A stretch of 64,000 nt of DNA from SXOA01 sp046593355 (GCA_046593355.1 JBKJNY010000109.1:1-64000); one strand, 5' to 3'; shown: positions 48,825-58,136, counted from the first letter of the stretch. Notes: generated from the letters alone by a model not told the origin. Made by a program: numbers and translations.

Positions 48825-50258
48825 ATGAAGGACGAATCATTCCCGCTGACTCCGCCGAACAATCGCGGCCAAAGCCACGACGAAATCGCGGCCGAGTTTG
48901 CCGATCACCTGGCCGCGGCGGAAGCGGAGTTGACGAAGCGCGGAGCGACCACGGATGAAGCTCAAACCGCCGCCCGCATGAAGTTCGGCGACGTGGAGAA
49001 GATCAAACAGACCTGCTACTGGATTCAAAACGGAGAAACCATCATGTTGCGCTGGACCCTCGTGAGCCTGGCCGCTGCCCTCTGCATCCTCTTGGGCCTG
49101 AGCGTTATCGGAAACTGGCGAACTCAATCGCAACTCGCCGACGAAATGGGCAAACTCTCCACCGAGCTCAAAGCCATCGCCGCCGCCAAGCAAACGCCGC
49201 CGCCCGTTCCTCAGCCGCCGGAGATTACCGGGTTGATTTATGCGGGGAGCAAGGACAAACCGGTCGCCAACGCGGGCATCACGGTCATTAAGACCGATGG
49301 AACAATCGTTCGGAAAGTCACCTGCGACGACAAGGGCCGCTATCGTTCTGGTCCGATGGAGGCCGGCGACTACTGCATTACGATAGAAACCGTGAATCCG
49401 CCTCATACCGACTGGCCGAATGCCCACTGGGTCACTCAAAGCCAACCAGTGTTCATTTACGGCGGCTCGGGTGCTGTGCCTTTGGACATTGATACGAGCT
49501 TTCATCCAGGCACTTTAAGGGTTTCGGCAAGTCGAGCATTGCCGGAAGTGCATCGCCCGGGAAAGTTCTTTCTGGTGTCGCGGTTGCATGTTTTTGTCAA
49601 AACACCGCGAAAGCGAGAACATCCATGGACGACCGCAGCGGAGGATTCACCAGTGCAATGGCCCTTGTACGCGGCAACGGCACAGGCCAACGGGCGCGGC
49701 TGGCCGGGGAGCACGACGGCATTGTTCAAGTTGAAGGACGGCGAAGAATTCCCTTTTTTGGGCAGAGAATCCAATCTGAACCGAAACGATTCGTCCCCGA
49801 CGGTTTTTCCGGCGGGCCAAACTCCAATCGCTGCGACGCTGATGCTCAATGTTTTTCCTATCGAGTCGGAAGGGAATGCGAGCAGGCCGCAAGAGTCATT
49901 GGAGTTCATCAACTCCCAGATCGCTCTCGATGGCGGTGGGGGGTGGTGGAAACACTCGCGGGGAAAACCTTGGCTCCGAAAGCTCACGGAAAAAGTACCA
50001 CTTCCTCAAACAATGCCGGCTTACATCGATTTGCTCATCAAGAGTTATCGTGTCGATGAAATGTCATTTCAGACGGTAGCAATCAAAGAGAATACCTTCA
50101 CACGTATACGCGCCGAGATTCCCGAGGGTATTGAAGAGGAAATCGAGATGGCAATTGAAAAAACGACCGACTATAAGGAATTCGCCGCCCTCGTTGAGAA
50201 AGGACTGCTGACGCGACCGGTCAAGCTGACAGTGATTGGGCACGAGGCGACAGATTAG
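48825..50258 (+). CDS. PadR-associated membrane protein with permease-prefix-like start and Cna/CarboxypepD_reg-like domain
   Basis: 477 aa. The first 65 residues (HDEIAAEFADHLAAAEAELTKRGATTDEAQTAARMKFGDVEKIKQTC) resemble the permease-prefix domain found at the start of PadR-linked membrane proteins. One transmembrane helix follows (LRWTLVSLAAALCILLGLSVI, about residues 75-95). After a Pro-rich linker, ITGLIYAGSKDKPVANAGITVI and GRYRSGPMEAGDYCITIE look like a carboxypeptidase-regulatory beta-sandwich. The rest is of unknown fold. It is probably anchored in the membrane and controlled by the adjacent PadR. Confidence 0.75.
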   Translation: MKDESFPLTPPNNRGQSHDEIAAEFADHLAAAEAELTKRGATTDEAQTAARMKFGDVEKIKQTCYWIQNGETIMLRWTLVSLAAALCILLGLSVIGNWRTQSQLADEMGKLSTELKAIAAAKQTPPPVPQPPEITGLIYAGSKDKPVANAGITVIKTDGTIVRKVTCDDKGRYRSGPMEAGDYCITIETVNPPHTDWPNAHWVTQSQPVFIYGGSGAVPLDIDTSFHPGTLRVSASRALPEVHRPGKFFLVSRLHVFVKTPRKREHPWTTAAEDSPVQWPLYAATAQANGRGWPGSTTALFKLKDGEEFPFLGRESNLNRNDSSPTVFPAGQTPIAATLMLNVFPIESEGNASRPQESLEFINSQIALDGGGGWWKHSRGKPWLRKLTEKVPLPQTMPAYIDLLIKSYRVDEMSFQTVAIKENTFTRIRAEIPEGIEEEIEMAIEKTTDYKEFAALVEKGLLTRPVKLTVIGHEATD

Positions 50259-50293
50259 GCCGCTCGCCGGTCCTTCGCCGCTGTAGCTACCGT

Positions 50294-51907
50294 TCACTTC
50301 CCAATCCCCAGCCACACGTCGGCGTGGCTAAACGTACTTGGGCCAAGTTTGGTCGAGTAGGTCGCCCGGCGGGCTAGGGGGATGTCGCCGCCGGATTTGG
50401 CGAGGAGTTGGAACATGCCGGGTTTGCATTCGGCGGCGGCGGTGAGGAGAAGCTTGGCCGATTTGGCCGTGTCGCCGGTGGGAAGGGATTTCAGCGGAGC
50501 GGCTGTGATGCCGGCGGGGAGATTCTCGGCGGTGATTTCGATCTCCCCCGCGAAGCCGTTTTTGCGGTCGATGGTGAGCGGGATTTCTAGGGTCTTGCCG
50601 GGGACGATGGAGAAGGTGCCGGCCGCCAGAGTGAGGGCGAAGTCGGCCGTGACCGGAGCCAGCGTGATGCGGTAGACGTATCGCAGGCCGCCCCGGCGAT
50701 GCAGGTCGGCAATTTCCAGCCGGTACGGGCCATCGGCAGTAGGTGTGAAGTTCAAAACAGGCTCGTCGCCGCGGCGCGGGCTTTCCGCTTCGGCCAGCAC
50801 CTTGCCGGCATCGTCCATCACGCGGAGGATCGGGTCCACCTCGTAGCCGATGCTGTCGGACTCGGCTTTGATGTTGAGGGCTATTCCCTTGGTGGCCGCG
50901 AAACGGAAGACGTCGCTATCCTTGGGCTCATCGAGACGGCCGCTGATCACGCACGGCAGCGAACATTCCTGCGGAGTCTCGCGGCTGGCGGTCGTCTCCG
51001 CGACGAGCGAGGGATGGTTCGTCACCAACAGCGACACCAGCCCCGCGGCGTCCGGCGGCTGAAAGAAGAGCTGCTCGCGCAAGTCGCCCACCGGGACATC
51101 GAGCACCGCGGCAGGAGACGGCAAGTTCCAGCCGTGCAGCTTGAGGTCCGCCGGTTTGCCGCGCTGCACCGCGAGCGGCAGAGCATGGTCCGCATAGCCG
51201 CCGGTGGTGATGGTGAGGCGATAGAGGTACGCGTCCCCGCCGGCGAAGGCGATGGTGCTGTTGGGCTCGGATGGAAAGGCGAAGATGCGGACGAGGTAGT
51301 TGCCGGCCTGAGCCGCCGCGTAGGTCACTTGTGGGTCCAGTCCGCGGCTGTCGTTGTCCTGGACCAGGACCGTGCCGCTTTCGGTGCAGATTTGCAGCAC
51401 GGCATCCATCGGCGAGCCGAGAAGCTCGTTGGCGATGACGGAGGCGACGAGCGTTTGCCCCGCCTGGGCCGGGATGGAGAAGACATCCACGTCGTTTTGC
51501 TTTTGCAGCTTCCCGGAGATGACCGCCGGGCTACTGAGCTGCTGCCGCTCTTTGAAGGAGTTATTCGGCTCGACTTCAGCGATTTCGGGGAGCGAGCCGA
51601 CGAAGAACGGCCGTGGACCCGAAGCGCCATCGGCTCCCATCAGCCGGACCCACGTCAGCCCCAACCTGGCATCCGCAGCCGCGGTCACTTTGAGCTTGCC
51701 GCGGTCGGCGAGAGGCTCGATGGTCAGGCTTGGGTTATCCGACCAGACTTGCAACGGCCAGGTTTCGCCGAGATTTCCCCCTGCGGTAACTTCCGCCGTC
51801 TGGCCGCGGGTGACGCCTGTGGGAAGGAGCGAGGTGACTTCCGGCGGCGCGGCGACGACCGGGGAGGAAGTCAACAGAAGAAGCATGGCGAGGAAGTGGT
51901 ATCGCAT
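50294..51907 (-). CDS. secreted protein with pre-peptidase C-terminal-type domains
   Basis: 537 aa with a signal peptide (LLLLTSSPVVA, cleavage after VAA). Pre-peptidase C-terminal (PPC)-like beta-sandwiches are seen in EVEPNNSFKERQQLSSPAVISGKLQKQNDVDVFSIPAQAGQTL and again in ISGRLDEPKDSDVFRFAATKG. The N-terminal unit PPEVTSLLPTGVTRGQTAEVTAGG looks like an IPT/bacterial Ig-type fold. No catalytic domain is present, so an extracellular binding role is likely. Such proteins accompany DUF1549/DUF1501 clusters in planctomycetes, but none is adjacent here. Confidence 0.82.
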   Translation of the reverse strand: MRYHFLAMLLLLTSSPVVAAPPEVTSLLPTGVTRGQTAEVTAGGNLGETWPLQVWSDNPSLTIEPLADRGKLKVTAAADARLGLTWVRLMGADGASGPRPFFVGSLPEIAEVEPNNSFKERQQLSSPAVISGKLQKQNDVDVFSIPAQAGQTLVASVIANELLGSPMDAVLQICTESGTVLVQDNDSRGLDPQVTYAAAQAGNYLVRIFAFPSEPNSTIAFAGGDAYLYRLTITTGGYADHALPLAVQRGKPADLKLHGWNLPSPAAVLDVPVGDLREQLFFQPPDAAGLVSLLVTNHPSLVAETTASRETPQECSLPCVISGRLDEPKDSDVFRFAATKGIALNIKAESDSIGYEVDPILRVMDDAGKVLAEAESPRRGDEPVLNFTPTADGPYRLEIADLHRRGGLRYVYRITLAPVTADFALTLAAGTFSIVPGKTLEIPLTIDRKNGFAGEIEITAENLPAGITAAPLKSLPTGDTAKSAKLLLTAAAECKPGMFQLLAKSGGDIPLARRATYSTKLGPSTFSHADVWLGIGK

Positions 51908-51944
51908 GGATGTAGTGTACTTGGCGAAACCGGAAGAGGGATTG

Positions 51945-52061
51945 GGACACGGAAAACACGGGGAACACGGTAAGGCAGAGAAAGTGATGCGGAATTGGCA
52001 GGAAGATGGTTGGCAAGAAAATCAGAGTCGACAAGCCGTGTCTTCCGCGTTTTCCGTGTCC
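51945..52061. repeat. inverted repeat with 9-bp periodic arms
   Basis: On the left ACACGG recurs at 51947, 51956 and 51965; on the right CCGTGT, CCGCGT and CCGTGT recur at 52036, 52045 and 52054. The two arms are complementary with a few mismatches and are about 65 bases apart. It sits between the start of the 50294-51907 gene and the end of the 52069-53307 gene. Confidence 0.75.
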
Positions 52062-52068
52062 AAAATTC

Positions 52069-53307
52069 TTACGGAGCCCCCGCCTCCATCCGCTCCACTT
52101 CGCCCACCAGTGCCCGGAAGAACGGCTCCACGTCGGTCACCAGGCCGACGGTTTGGAAGGAGCCGCGGTCGGCGAGCTTGATGACGGTGGAGGGGTTGAT
52201 GTCCACGCAGACGACCTTGACCCAGGCCGGCAGCAGGTTGCCGACGGCGATGGAGTGGAGCGTGGTGGCGACCATCAGGCAGAAGGTGACGTCCCGGATT
52301 TGCTCCCGCATCTGCCGCTGGGCTTCCAGCGTGTCGGTGATGACCTCCGGCAGCGGGCCGTCGTCGCGGATGCTGCCGGCCAGCAGGAAGGGGACATTCT
52401 GCTTGATGCACTCGTACATGATGCCGCTTTTCAGCTCGCCCGTTTCCACCGCCTTCCTGATGGAGCCGATGCGGCGGATGCGGTTGATGGCCCGCAGGTG
52501 ATGCTCGTGCCCGGCTTCCACAATGTCGCCGCAGTCCAGCCGCACGCCGAGGCTGGTGCCGAAGAGGGCCTGCTCGATGTCGTGTGTGGCCAAGGCGTTG
52601 CCTGCGAACAGCCGCTGGATGTAGCCCTTGCGAAGGAGGGTGCAGAGATGCTCGTCGCTGCCGGTATGCACGATGGCCGGCCCGCCGACGAGCAGGGTTC
52701 TGCCCCCTTCCCGCCGCGTCCGAATCAGCTCCTGGGCAATCTGCCGGATGGCCACTCCCTTGGGCTTCTCGGTGGAGACCGGGCTGTTCATGAACTCAAA
52801 GCCGTGAGCCTGAGTCTCGCGGCCATGGGGATGCACGCGCACGCCGGCATGGCCGACGACGTATTGCTCGCCGACCAACACATCGGTCATCGCCCGGCAG
52901 CGAGCGGAGCCCGAGCTATCTACCAGGATGCCGCAGTCCATCTCTTGATCCTGCAGTTCCACCCACTGGCCGGCGAGGCGAATCTCCGTCCGCTGGTTGG
53001 TGGTGCTGTAGAAGCCTTCGGGGAATGCCCCGGCGATGTCCGCGGCGACGAGGCGGCAATCCTGTTTGACCACGGGCATCGCGCCATGGTCGGCGATGGT
53101 CGCCAGAATCTGCTCCAGCTTCTCTTCGCTCGGGGCGCTGACTTCCACCAGGGCATAGCTCGGATCCTTCCTCGCCTGGCCGATGGTGATTTTCTCGATG
53201 CGGAACGCTCCTCCCGCCGCCGTCACGCAGTCCAGCACCTTCGGCAGCAGCAGGCTATCGATGATATGCCCGGTCAGCTCGACTTTTTCCGTGAACTCGC
53301 TGGCCAT
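52069..53307 (-). CDS. TIGR00300-family protein (LOR/SDH type, ornithine cyclodeaminase-like)
   Basis: 412 aa. It matches the archaeal-type family: FTEKVELTGHIIDSLLLPKVLDCV, the central GGRTLLVGGPAIVHTGSDEHL, LFAGNALATHDIEQALFGTSLG and GHEHHLRAINRIRRIGSI, and the end VCVDINPSTVIKLADRGS. In methanogens, and as the C-terminal domain of cyanobacterial AgrE/ArgZ, this family converts ornithine to proline using NAD. It may therefore act with the amidinotransferase-fold enzyme at 11493 in arginine-to-proline conversion; that link is inferred. ATG 53307 follows the family N-terminus. Confidence 0.87.
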   Translation of the reverse strand: MASEFTEKVELTGHIIDSLLLPKVLDCVTAAGGAFRIEKITIGQARKDPSYALVEVSAPSEEKLEQILATIADHGAMPVVKQDCRLVAADIAGAFPEGFYSTTNQRTEIRLAGQWVELQDQEMDCGILVDSSGSARCRAMTDVLVGEQYVVGHAGVRVHPHGRETQAHGFEFMNSPVSTEKPKGVAIRQIAQELIRTRREGGRTLLVGGPAIVHTGSDEHLCTLLRKGYIQRLFAGNALATHDIEQALFGTSLGVRLDCGDIVEAGHEHHLRAINRIRRIGSIRKAVETGELKSGIMYECIKQNVPFLLAGSIRDDGPLPEVITDTLEAQRQMREQIRDVTFCLMVATTLHSIAVGNLLPAWVKVVCVDINPSTVIKLADRGSFQTVGLVTDVEPFFRALVGEVERMEAGAP

Positions 53308-53473
53308 CGCGCACCTTTTCCTTTGCCAGCATTCTACGCATTCGGGGGCCTTTGCGGCTGCAAATCGGTGTAGGCGATTGGGCCGCTTTTTGAAACAATA
53401 GGCCCTTCACCAGTCTGCCGGGACCGCCCGCGAGCGGTCTTCGGCCAATCGACCTGCATGGAGGCTCGTTGTC

Positions 53474-54232
53474 ATGGCGTTGCATTCCCGTCGTACTTGT
53501 TTTGTCGCTACCGCTCTCGCTCTGGTTTCTCTCCTGTGCCTGACCGGATGCGGCGGAAATAAGGCCGCTTCGTCAACCGCAAGCTCGGAAGAAGCGTCTC
53601 CTGAAGTGACCACAGCCGCAACTTCGTCGGTAGCCACCGCCACGAACGCCAGCACACCGCCCGCGACCATCAATTACGAAAGCCAGCCCTCGATCTACGG
53701 CAATACAGAAGCGGCTCCGATCACCAATCCGGTCGTGATCCTGCACACCTCCGCCGGCGACATCCAGATTGAACTACTCATGGAGCAGGCCCCGCAAACC
53801 GTGGGGAACTTTCTGGATAACTACGCCCGGCAAGGGGCGTACGAAAACACCATTTTCCACTACGTCGATCCCAAGGGCTTCATCCTCGGCGGCGGCTACA
53901 CGGCGGACCTCACCCTCAAACCGACCCGCGGCGGCATCAACAACGAATCGAATAGCGGCGTCTCGCACGAGCGAGGGACCGTCGCTATGTCTCGCGAACC
54001 CAACGACCCGCACAGCGCCACCTGCCAGTTCTTCATCAACGTCGTGGATAATACTGGGCTGAATTATCAGGGGAAGGCCCTCGACCAGCGAGGTTACTGC
54101 GTCTTCGGCCGCGTGACGCAGGGGATGGAGATCGTCGACCAGATTGCCGCTGCCGCCGTTGCCCCCCAAGAGGGTTTTGACAACCTGCCGGCCGAGGCCA
54201 TCGTGATTGAGTCGGTGGAAGAGCTGAAGTAG
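53474..54232 (+). CDS. cyclophilin-type peptidyl-prolyl cis-trans isomerase, lipoprotein
   Basis: 252 aa. The lipobox is LTGC (Cys about residue 26). A Ser/Thr/Ala linker of about 45 residues leads to the cyclophilin fold, VVILHTSAGDIQIELLMEQAPQTVGNFLDNYARQ, FHYVDPKGFILGGG, GTVAMSREPNDPHSATCQFFINV and YCVFGRVTQGMEIVDQI. It folds proline-containing proteins in the periplasm, anchored to a membrane. ATG 53474; GGAGGC lies 10-15 bases upstream. Confidence 0.92.
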   Translation: MALHSRRTCFVATALALVSLLCLTGCGGNKAASSTASSEEASPEVTTAATSSVATATNASTPPATINYESQPSIYGNTEAAPITNPVVILHTSAGDIQIELLMEQAPQTVGNFLDNYARQGAYENTIFHYVDPKGFILGGGYTADLTLKPTRGGINNESNSGVSHERGTVAMSREPNDPHSATCQFFINVVDNTGLNYQGKALDQRGYCVFGRVTQGMEIVDQIAAAAVAPQEGFDNLPAEAIVIESVEELK

Positions 54233-54237
54233 CTTGA

Positions 54238-54348
54238 TGTAGAGTGTGTCAAGAGTCGAGCCCACGGCTGGCAGACACGCCATGTTCGACATCGCCAGTC
54301 GGGACATAGTGTGTCTGCGACTCGTCCCTCGTCTTGACACACCCTACA
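54238..54348. repeat. inverted repeat between cyclophilin and ceramidase-like genes
   Basis: Outer arms TGTAGAGTGTGTCAAGA and TCTTGACACACCCTACA (one mismatch) enclose about 77 bases with smaller internal symmetry (GCAGACACGC... GTGTCTGC). The downstream gene starts 4 bp after it. Confidence 0.8.
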
Positions 54349-54351
54349 GTC

Positions 54352-55836
54352 ATGAGTCCAAATTCACTCATGCGAAATTACATTCTTCTGGGCAGTCTCC
54401 TCGTCACCCTGCTGCCACCGTTTTCTACCGCTCCCGCCGCCGACAAACTCTTCCGCGCCGGCGCATTCGCCATCGACATCACGCCGCTCGAACTCCCCGT
54501 CCTCGTCAACGGCAACATGAACGCCGTCCTGGCCGACAAGGTCAACGACCGGCTGCACGCCCGCTGCCTGGTACTGGATGACGGGACCAATCAGGTTGCC
54601 ATCGTCATTGTCGATAGCTGCATGATTCCGCGGACGCTGCTGGATGAAGCCAAAGACATGGCGAGCAAGGCGACAGGCATTCCGACCAGCCACATGCTGA
54701 TTTCGGCGACGCACACGCACAGCGCCCCGAGCAGTTACGGCTGCCTGGGGACCGATGCGGATGCCAAGTACATCCGCTTCCTGCCGCCGCAGATTGCCAA
54801 GGGGATTGTTCAGGCCCAGAAGAACCTGGCACCCGCACGCATCGGCTGGGGGATGGGAAGGGATGAGAAAAACGTCGCCAATCGGCATTGGGTGATGAAG
54901 CCGGGCATCGCGCCGACGAACCGCTTCGGCGGGACCAAGGACGACACGGTGATGATGCATCCTGGGCACAACAACCCCAACGCCATTCGGGCAGCCGGGC
55001 CGGTGGACCCCGATGTTCCGGTCGTCAGCCTGCAAACTCCGGATGGCAAGCCGATCGCGGTCCTCTCCGCCTATTCGCTGCACTATGTCGGCGCGAAGGC
55101 ACTTTCCGCCGATTACTTTGCCGTGTTCTGCGACAAGATTGCGGGCAAGATTGGCGTGCCGCCGGAGACCGACAAATCCGGCCCGCCGTTCATGGCCGCG
55201 CTGGCCAACGCCACCAGCGGCGACACCTGGCTGATGGACTATACGCAGAAGGAGCGGCGGAAATATGACCTGGAAGGTGTGGCCGAAGACGTCTCCTCAG
55301 CCGCCTTTGAGGCGTACCAGAAAATCACCTACTTCGACTGGGTGCCGCTGGTGATGGAAGAGAAACTGCTGAGTGTGGGTGTCCGCATGCCCAGTAGCGA
55401 GGAAGTCACCGCGGCTCGCGAAATGGTCAAAACCATTGAGGAAGGCAAACCAAAAACCTTGGAGCAAATCTACGCCCGCGAGACGCTTCTGCTCAACGAC
55501 CTGCCGCCCACCCGCGAGCTTAAGTTGCAGGCCATCCGCATCGGCGACCTGGCCATCGGCACGATTCCCAACGAGGTCTACGGCAGCACGGGGCTGAACA
55601 TCAAGAAGGACAGCCCCATCAAGACCACCTTCGTCATCGAGCTCGCCAACGGCTGCGAAGGCTATCTGCCGCCTCCTGATTTGCTCAAGCTCGGCGGGTA
55701 TACCACCTGGCGGGCCCGCACCAGTTGTTTGGAAAGCGAAGCCGAGCCAAAGATCCGAGCAGCAGTGCTGGAGTTGCTTGGCAAGGTGGCCAAGAAGCGG
55801 GCGGGTGAGCAGGCGGTGGCGGCGAAACGCCCGTAG
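54352..55836 (+). CDS. neutral/alkaline ceramidase-like secreted protein
   Basis: 494 aa. A signal peptide (MRNYILLGSLLVTLLPPFSTAPA) precedes FRAGAFAIDITPLELPVLVNGN, a hallmark of the neutral ceramidase N-terminal domain. HARCLVLDDGTNQVAIVIVDSC, MLISATHTHSAPSSYG (metal-binding His cluster) and ALSAYSLHY-type residues (VLSAYSLHYVGAKALSADYF) follow. The bacterial homologues in planctomycetes lack proof of ceramide cleavage, so the substrate is open. ATG 54352 is used; ATG 54370 would remove six residues. A hairpin repeat follows the stop. Confidence 0.85.
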   Translation: MSPNSLMRNYILLGSLLVTLLPPFSTAPAADKLFRAGAFAIDITPLELPVLVNGNMNAVLADKVNDRLHARCLVLDDGTNQVAIVIVDSCMIPRTLLDEAKDMASKATGIPTSHMLISATHTHSAPSSYGCLGTDADAKYIRFLPPQIAKGIVQAQKNLAPARIGWGMGRDEKNVANRHWVMKPGIAPTNRFGGTKDDTVMMHPGHNNPNAIRAAGPVDPDVPVVSLQTPDGKPIAVLSAYSLHYVGAKALSADYFAVFCDKIAGKIGVPPETDKSGPPFMAALANATSGDTWLMDYTQKERRKYDLEGVAEDVSSAAFEAYQKITYFDWVPLVMEEKLLSVGVRMPSSEEVTAAREMVKTIEEGKPKTLEQIYARETLLLNDLPPTRELKLQAIRIGDLAIGTIPNEVYGSTGLNIKKDSPIKTTFVIELANGCEGYLPPPDLLKLGGYTTWRARTSCLESEAEPKIRAAVLELLGKVAKKRAGEQAVAAKRP

Positions 55837-55840
55837 ACTC

Positions 55841-55889
55841 GAGTCCCGCCTTTAGGCGGTCTTTCAAGAGCCGCCTAAAGGCGGGACTC
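55841..55889. repeat. 19-bp perfect hairpin repeat
   Basis: GAGTCCCGCCTTTAGGCGG (55841-55859) and its complement (55871-55889) around 11 bases. No T-run follows, so terminator function is uncertain. Confidence 0.8.
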
Positions 55890-55978
55890 CAGCGTCCGTT
55901 GACCTCCGTAGCAGCCCGGTTTAGAGTGAAAGCTCACCCGCAGTTCGTGTCCGAACGCCTTTGTAAGCCCGACTTTCC

Positions 55979-56746
55979 ATGCTCGCCAAACGTGTCATCC
56001 CCTGCCTGGACGTGGACCGTGGGCGGGTGGTGAAAGGGACGAATTTTCTCCACTTGCGGGATGCCGGCGACCCCGTGCAGGTGGCGGCCCGGTATGAGCA
56101 GGAAGGGGCGGATGAGCTGGTATTTCTCGATATCACCGCCAGCCACGAGGGGCGGGATATAATGCTGGATGTCGTCCGCAGGACGGCTGAGCAGGTTTTC
56201 ATGCCGCTGACGGTGGGGGGCGGGATTCGGACCATCGAGGACATTCGGGCCTTGCTCAACGCCGGCAGCGACAAGGTTTCCATCAACTCCGCAGCCTGCA
56301 AGAACCCGGACTTCGTTCGCGAAGCGGCTCGGCGGTTTGGCAGCCAGTGCATCGTAGTGAACATTGACCCCAAGCGGGTCCGTAAGGACGGGCGGGAAGT
56401 CTGGGAAGTACACGTCAACGGTGGCCGGCTGCCGACGGGGCTGGAAGCGGTGGCTTGGGCGAAGCAGGTGGAGGAGCTGGGAGCGGGAGAAATCGTCCTC
56501 ACCAGCATGGATTGCGACGGAACGAAGGACGGCTACGATTTGGAGGTAACGGCGGCGGTGAGCGAGGCGGTGGGCATTCCCGTCGTCGCCAGCGGCGGAG
56601 CGGGGAAGCCGGAGCATCTGGCGGACGCGATTCTGTTGGGGAAGGCGGACGCGGCATTGGCCGCCAGTATTTTTCACTTTGGCGAGTACACGATTCAGCA
56701 AACGAAACAGGTCATGGCCGGAAGGGGAATTCCGGTGAGGCTTTAG
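55979..56746 (+). CDS. hisF: imidazole glycerol phosphate synthase cyclase subunit
   Basis: 255 aa, the usual HisF length. The catalytic Asp residues are in CLDVDRGRVVKG (Asp11) and SMDCDGTKDGYD (about Asp131). The phosphate-binding loops are LTVGGGIRTIEDI and VASGGAGKPEHL, both typical of the (beta-alpha)8 barrel. Works with HisH in histidine synthesis; hisH is not in the window. The stop codon lies inside the start of a repeat. Confidence 0.97.
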   Translation: MLAKRVIPCLDVDRGRVVKGTNFLHLRDAGDPVQVAARYEQEGADELVFLDITASHEGRDIMLDVVRRTAEQVFMPLTVGGGIRTIEDIRALLNAGSDKVSINSAACKNPDFVREAARRFGSQCIVVNIDPKRVRKDGREVWEVHVNGGRLPTGLEAVAWAKQVEELGAGEIVLTSMDCDGTKDGYDLEVTAAVSEAVGIPVVASGGAGKPEHLADAILLGKADAALAASIFHFGEYTIQQTKQVMAGRGIPVRL

Positions 56747-56819
56747 TAGTCCGCTCACTCCGTGAGCGCGGTATTCCTATGGAATACTGGCCGGCACACG
56801 GAGTGTGCCGGCTACTATA
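56744..56819. repeat. two-hairpin REP element, copy 1 (before pilT)
   Basis: TAGTCCGCTCACTCCGTGAG is the first hairpin (CGCTCAC/GTGAGCG), then GGTATTCC/GGAATACT, then CCGGCACAC/GTGTGCCGG. The copy at 58049-58124 is its mirror image. Confidence 0.88.
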
Positions 56820-56839
56820 ACGAGAAAGCGGAACAAACT

Positions 56840-58033
56840 ATGTCACATTCAGGAACGGAAGAAAAAAAAGGCGGGTTCGAGACGCACAGCGTTACGGCGG
56901 ATGAGTTGATTGCGAAACTCTCTGGCGAGAAGCAGGAACTGGAGGTCGACAAGTACTTCCGGGCCCTGGTGAAGCTGGAAGGGAGCGACTTGCACATGAA
57001 GGTGGGGAAGCCGCCGATGGTCCGCATTCGCAACGAGCTCCGCCCCTTGAGTCGCGGGCCGGTCGAGCGGGCCGAGATGGTCAAGCTGCTCGTGCCGATG
57101 ATGAACGACCGCAGCCGCCGCGTCTTTGAGGAAGAAGGCGGGGCGGACTTCGCCTATACCTGCGACGTGGACGGCGTTACCTGGCGGTTCCGCGTGAACC
57201 TGCTGACCCAAAACCAGATGATGGGGATGGTTGCCCGCCGCGTGAACAATAAGATTCCGGATTTTAAGGGGCTGTACCTGCCTCCTTCCATCGAAGGGCT
57301 GTGCCACTGGGACCAGGGAATGGTGCTGCTGGCCGGCGTCACGGGTTCCGGCAAAAGCACCACCATCGCTTCGATGCTCGATTACATCAACCAGCGCGAG
57401 CGAGTGCATATTCTCACGCTGGAGGATCCGATTGAATTCGTCTTCACCGAGCAGCTCGCGCTGATCAACCAGCGGGAAGTCGGCTTTGACGTGAAGAACT
57501 TCAGCATCGGGATGAAGCACGCGGTCCGCGAAGATCCGGACATTATGCTCGTGGGCGAAATGCGCGACGAAGAGACCTTCATGACGGCCATTCACGCCGC
57601 CGAGACCGGGCATCTGGTATTCGGAACGATTCACGCCTCCACCTCACCGTCCACCATCGGCCGTATTCTGGACTTGTTCCCGGATTCCATGCACAAGGCC
57701 ATCCGCAGCGCGATCGCCTTCAACATGCGAGGGATCGTCGCCCAGAAATTGCTGCGGTCGATCAAGCCTGGGGTGGCTCGCGTGCCGACCTGCGAGATTA
57801 TGCTGTTCACGCCGATGATCAAGAAACTCGTGCTGGAAGGCTCCGACAACAAGCTGCCCGACGCCATTCGCATCGGCTATGCGGACGGGATGCAGGACTT
57901 CACGATGAGCCTGAAGCAGCTCATCGACGACGAATTGATTGACCGGCCGACGGCGTTTGAAGTTGCGCCGAATCCGGACGCCCTCAAGATGGCGCTCAAG
58001 GGCATCAATGTTTCCAACCCGGGTATTATTTAG
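56840..58033 (+). CDS. pilT: type IV pilus retraction ATPase-type protein
   Basis: 397 aa. PilT family features are the N-terminal LVKLEGSDLHMKVGKPPMVRI, Walker A GVTGSGKSTT, LEDPIEFVF (Asp box), DPDIMLVGEMRD (Walker B) and ETGHLVFGTIHAS (His box). A 45-residue extra N-terminus precedes the PilT start. It powers pilus retraction. The real start is ATG 56840; the open frame continues upstream into the repeat. It is flanked by two copies of a REP element and followed by the PilB-like gene. Confidence 0.93.
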   Translation: MSHSGTEEKKGGFETHSVTADELIAKLSGEKQELEVDKYFRALVKLEGSDLHMKVGKPPMVRIRNELRPLSRGPVERAEMVKLLVPMMNDRSRRVFEEEGGADFAYTCDVDGVTWRFRVNLLTQNQMMGMVARRVNNKIPDFKGLYLPPSIEGLCHWDQGMVLLAGVTGSGKSTTIASMLDYINQRERVHILTLEDPIEFVFTEQLALINQREVGFDVKNFSIGMKHAVREDPDIMLVGEMRDEETFMTAIHAAETGHLVFGTIHASTSPSTIGRILDLFPDSMHKAIRSAIAFNMRGIVAQKLLRSIKPGVARVPTCEIMLFTPMIKKLVLEGSDNKLPDAIRIGYADGMQDFTMSLKQLIDDELIDRPTAFEVAPNPDALKMALKGINVSNPGII

Positions 58034-58048
58034 GTATTCAATCCAAGA

Positions 58049-58124
58049 ATAGTAGTCGGCACACTCCGTGTGCCGACCCGGGTTAAATAGGAAAACCGCG
58101 CTCACGGAGTGAGCGGACTACTAG
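58049..58124. repeat. two-hairpin REP element, copy 2 (inverted, after pilT)
   Basis: The same element as 56744-56819 in the opposite direction, starting AGTAGTCGGCACACTCCG and ending GAGCGGACTACTA. The two copies bracket pilT as an inverted pair. Confidence 0.88.
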
Positions 58125-58136
58125 GGAGCAAGCAAC

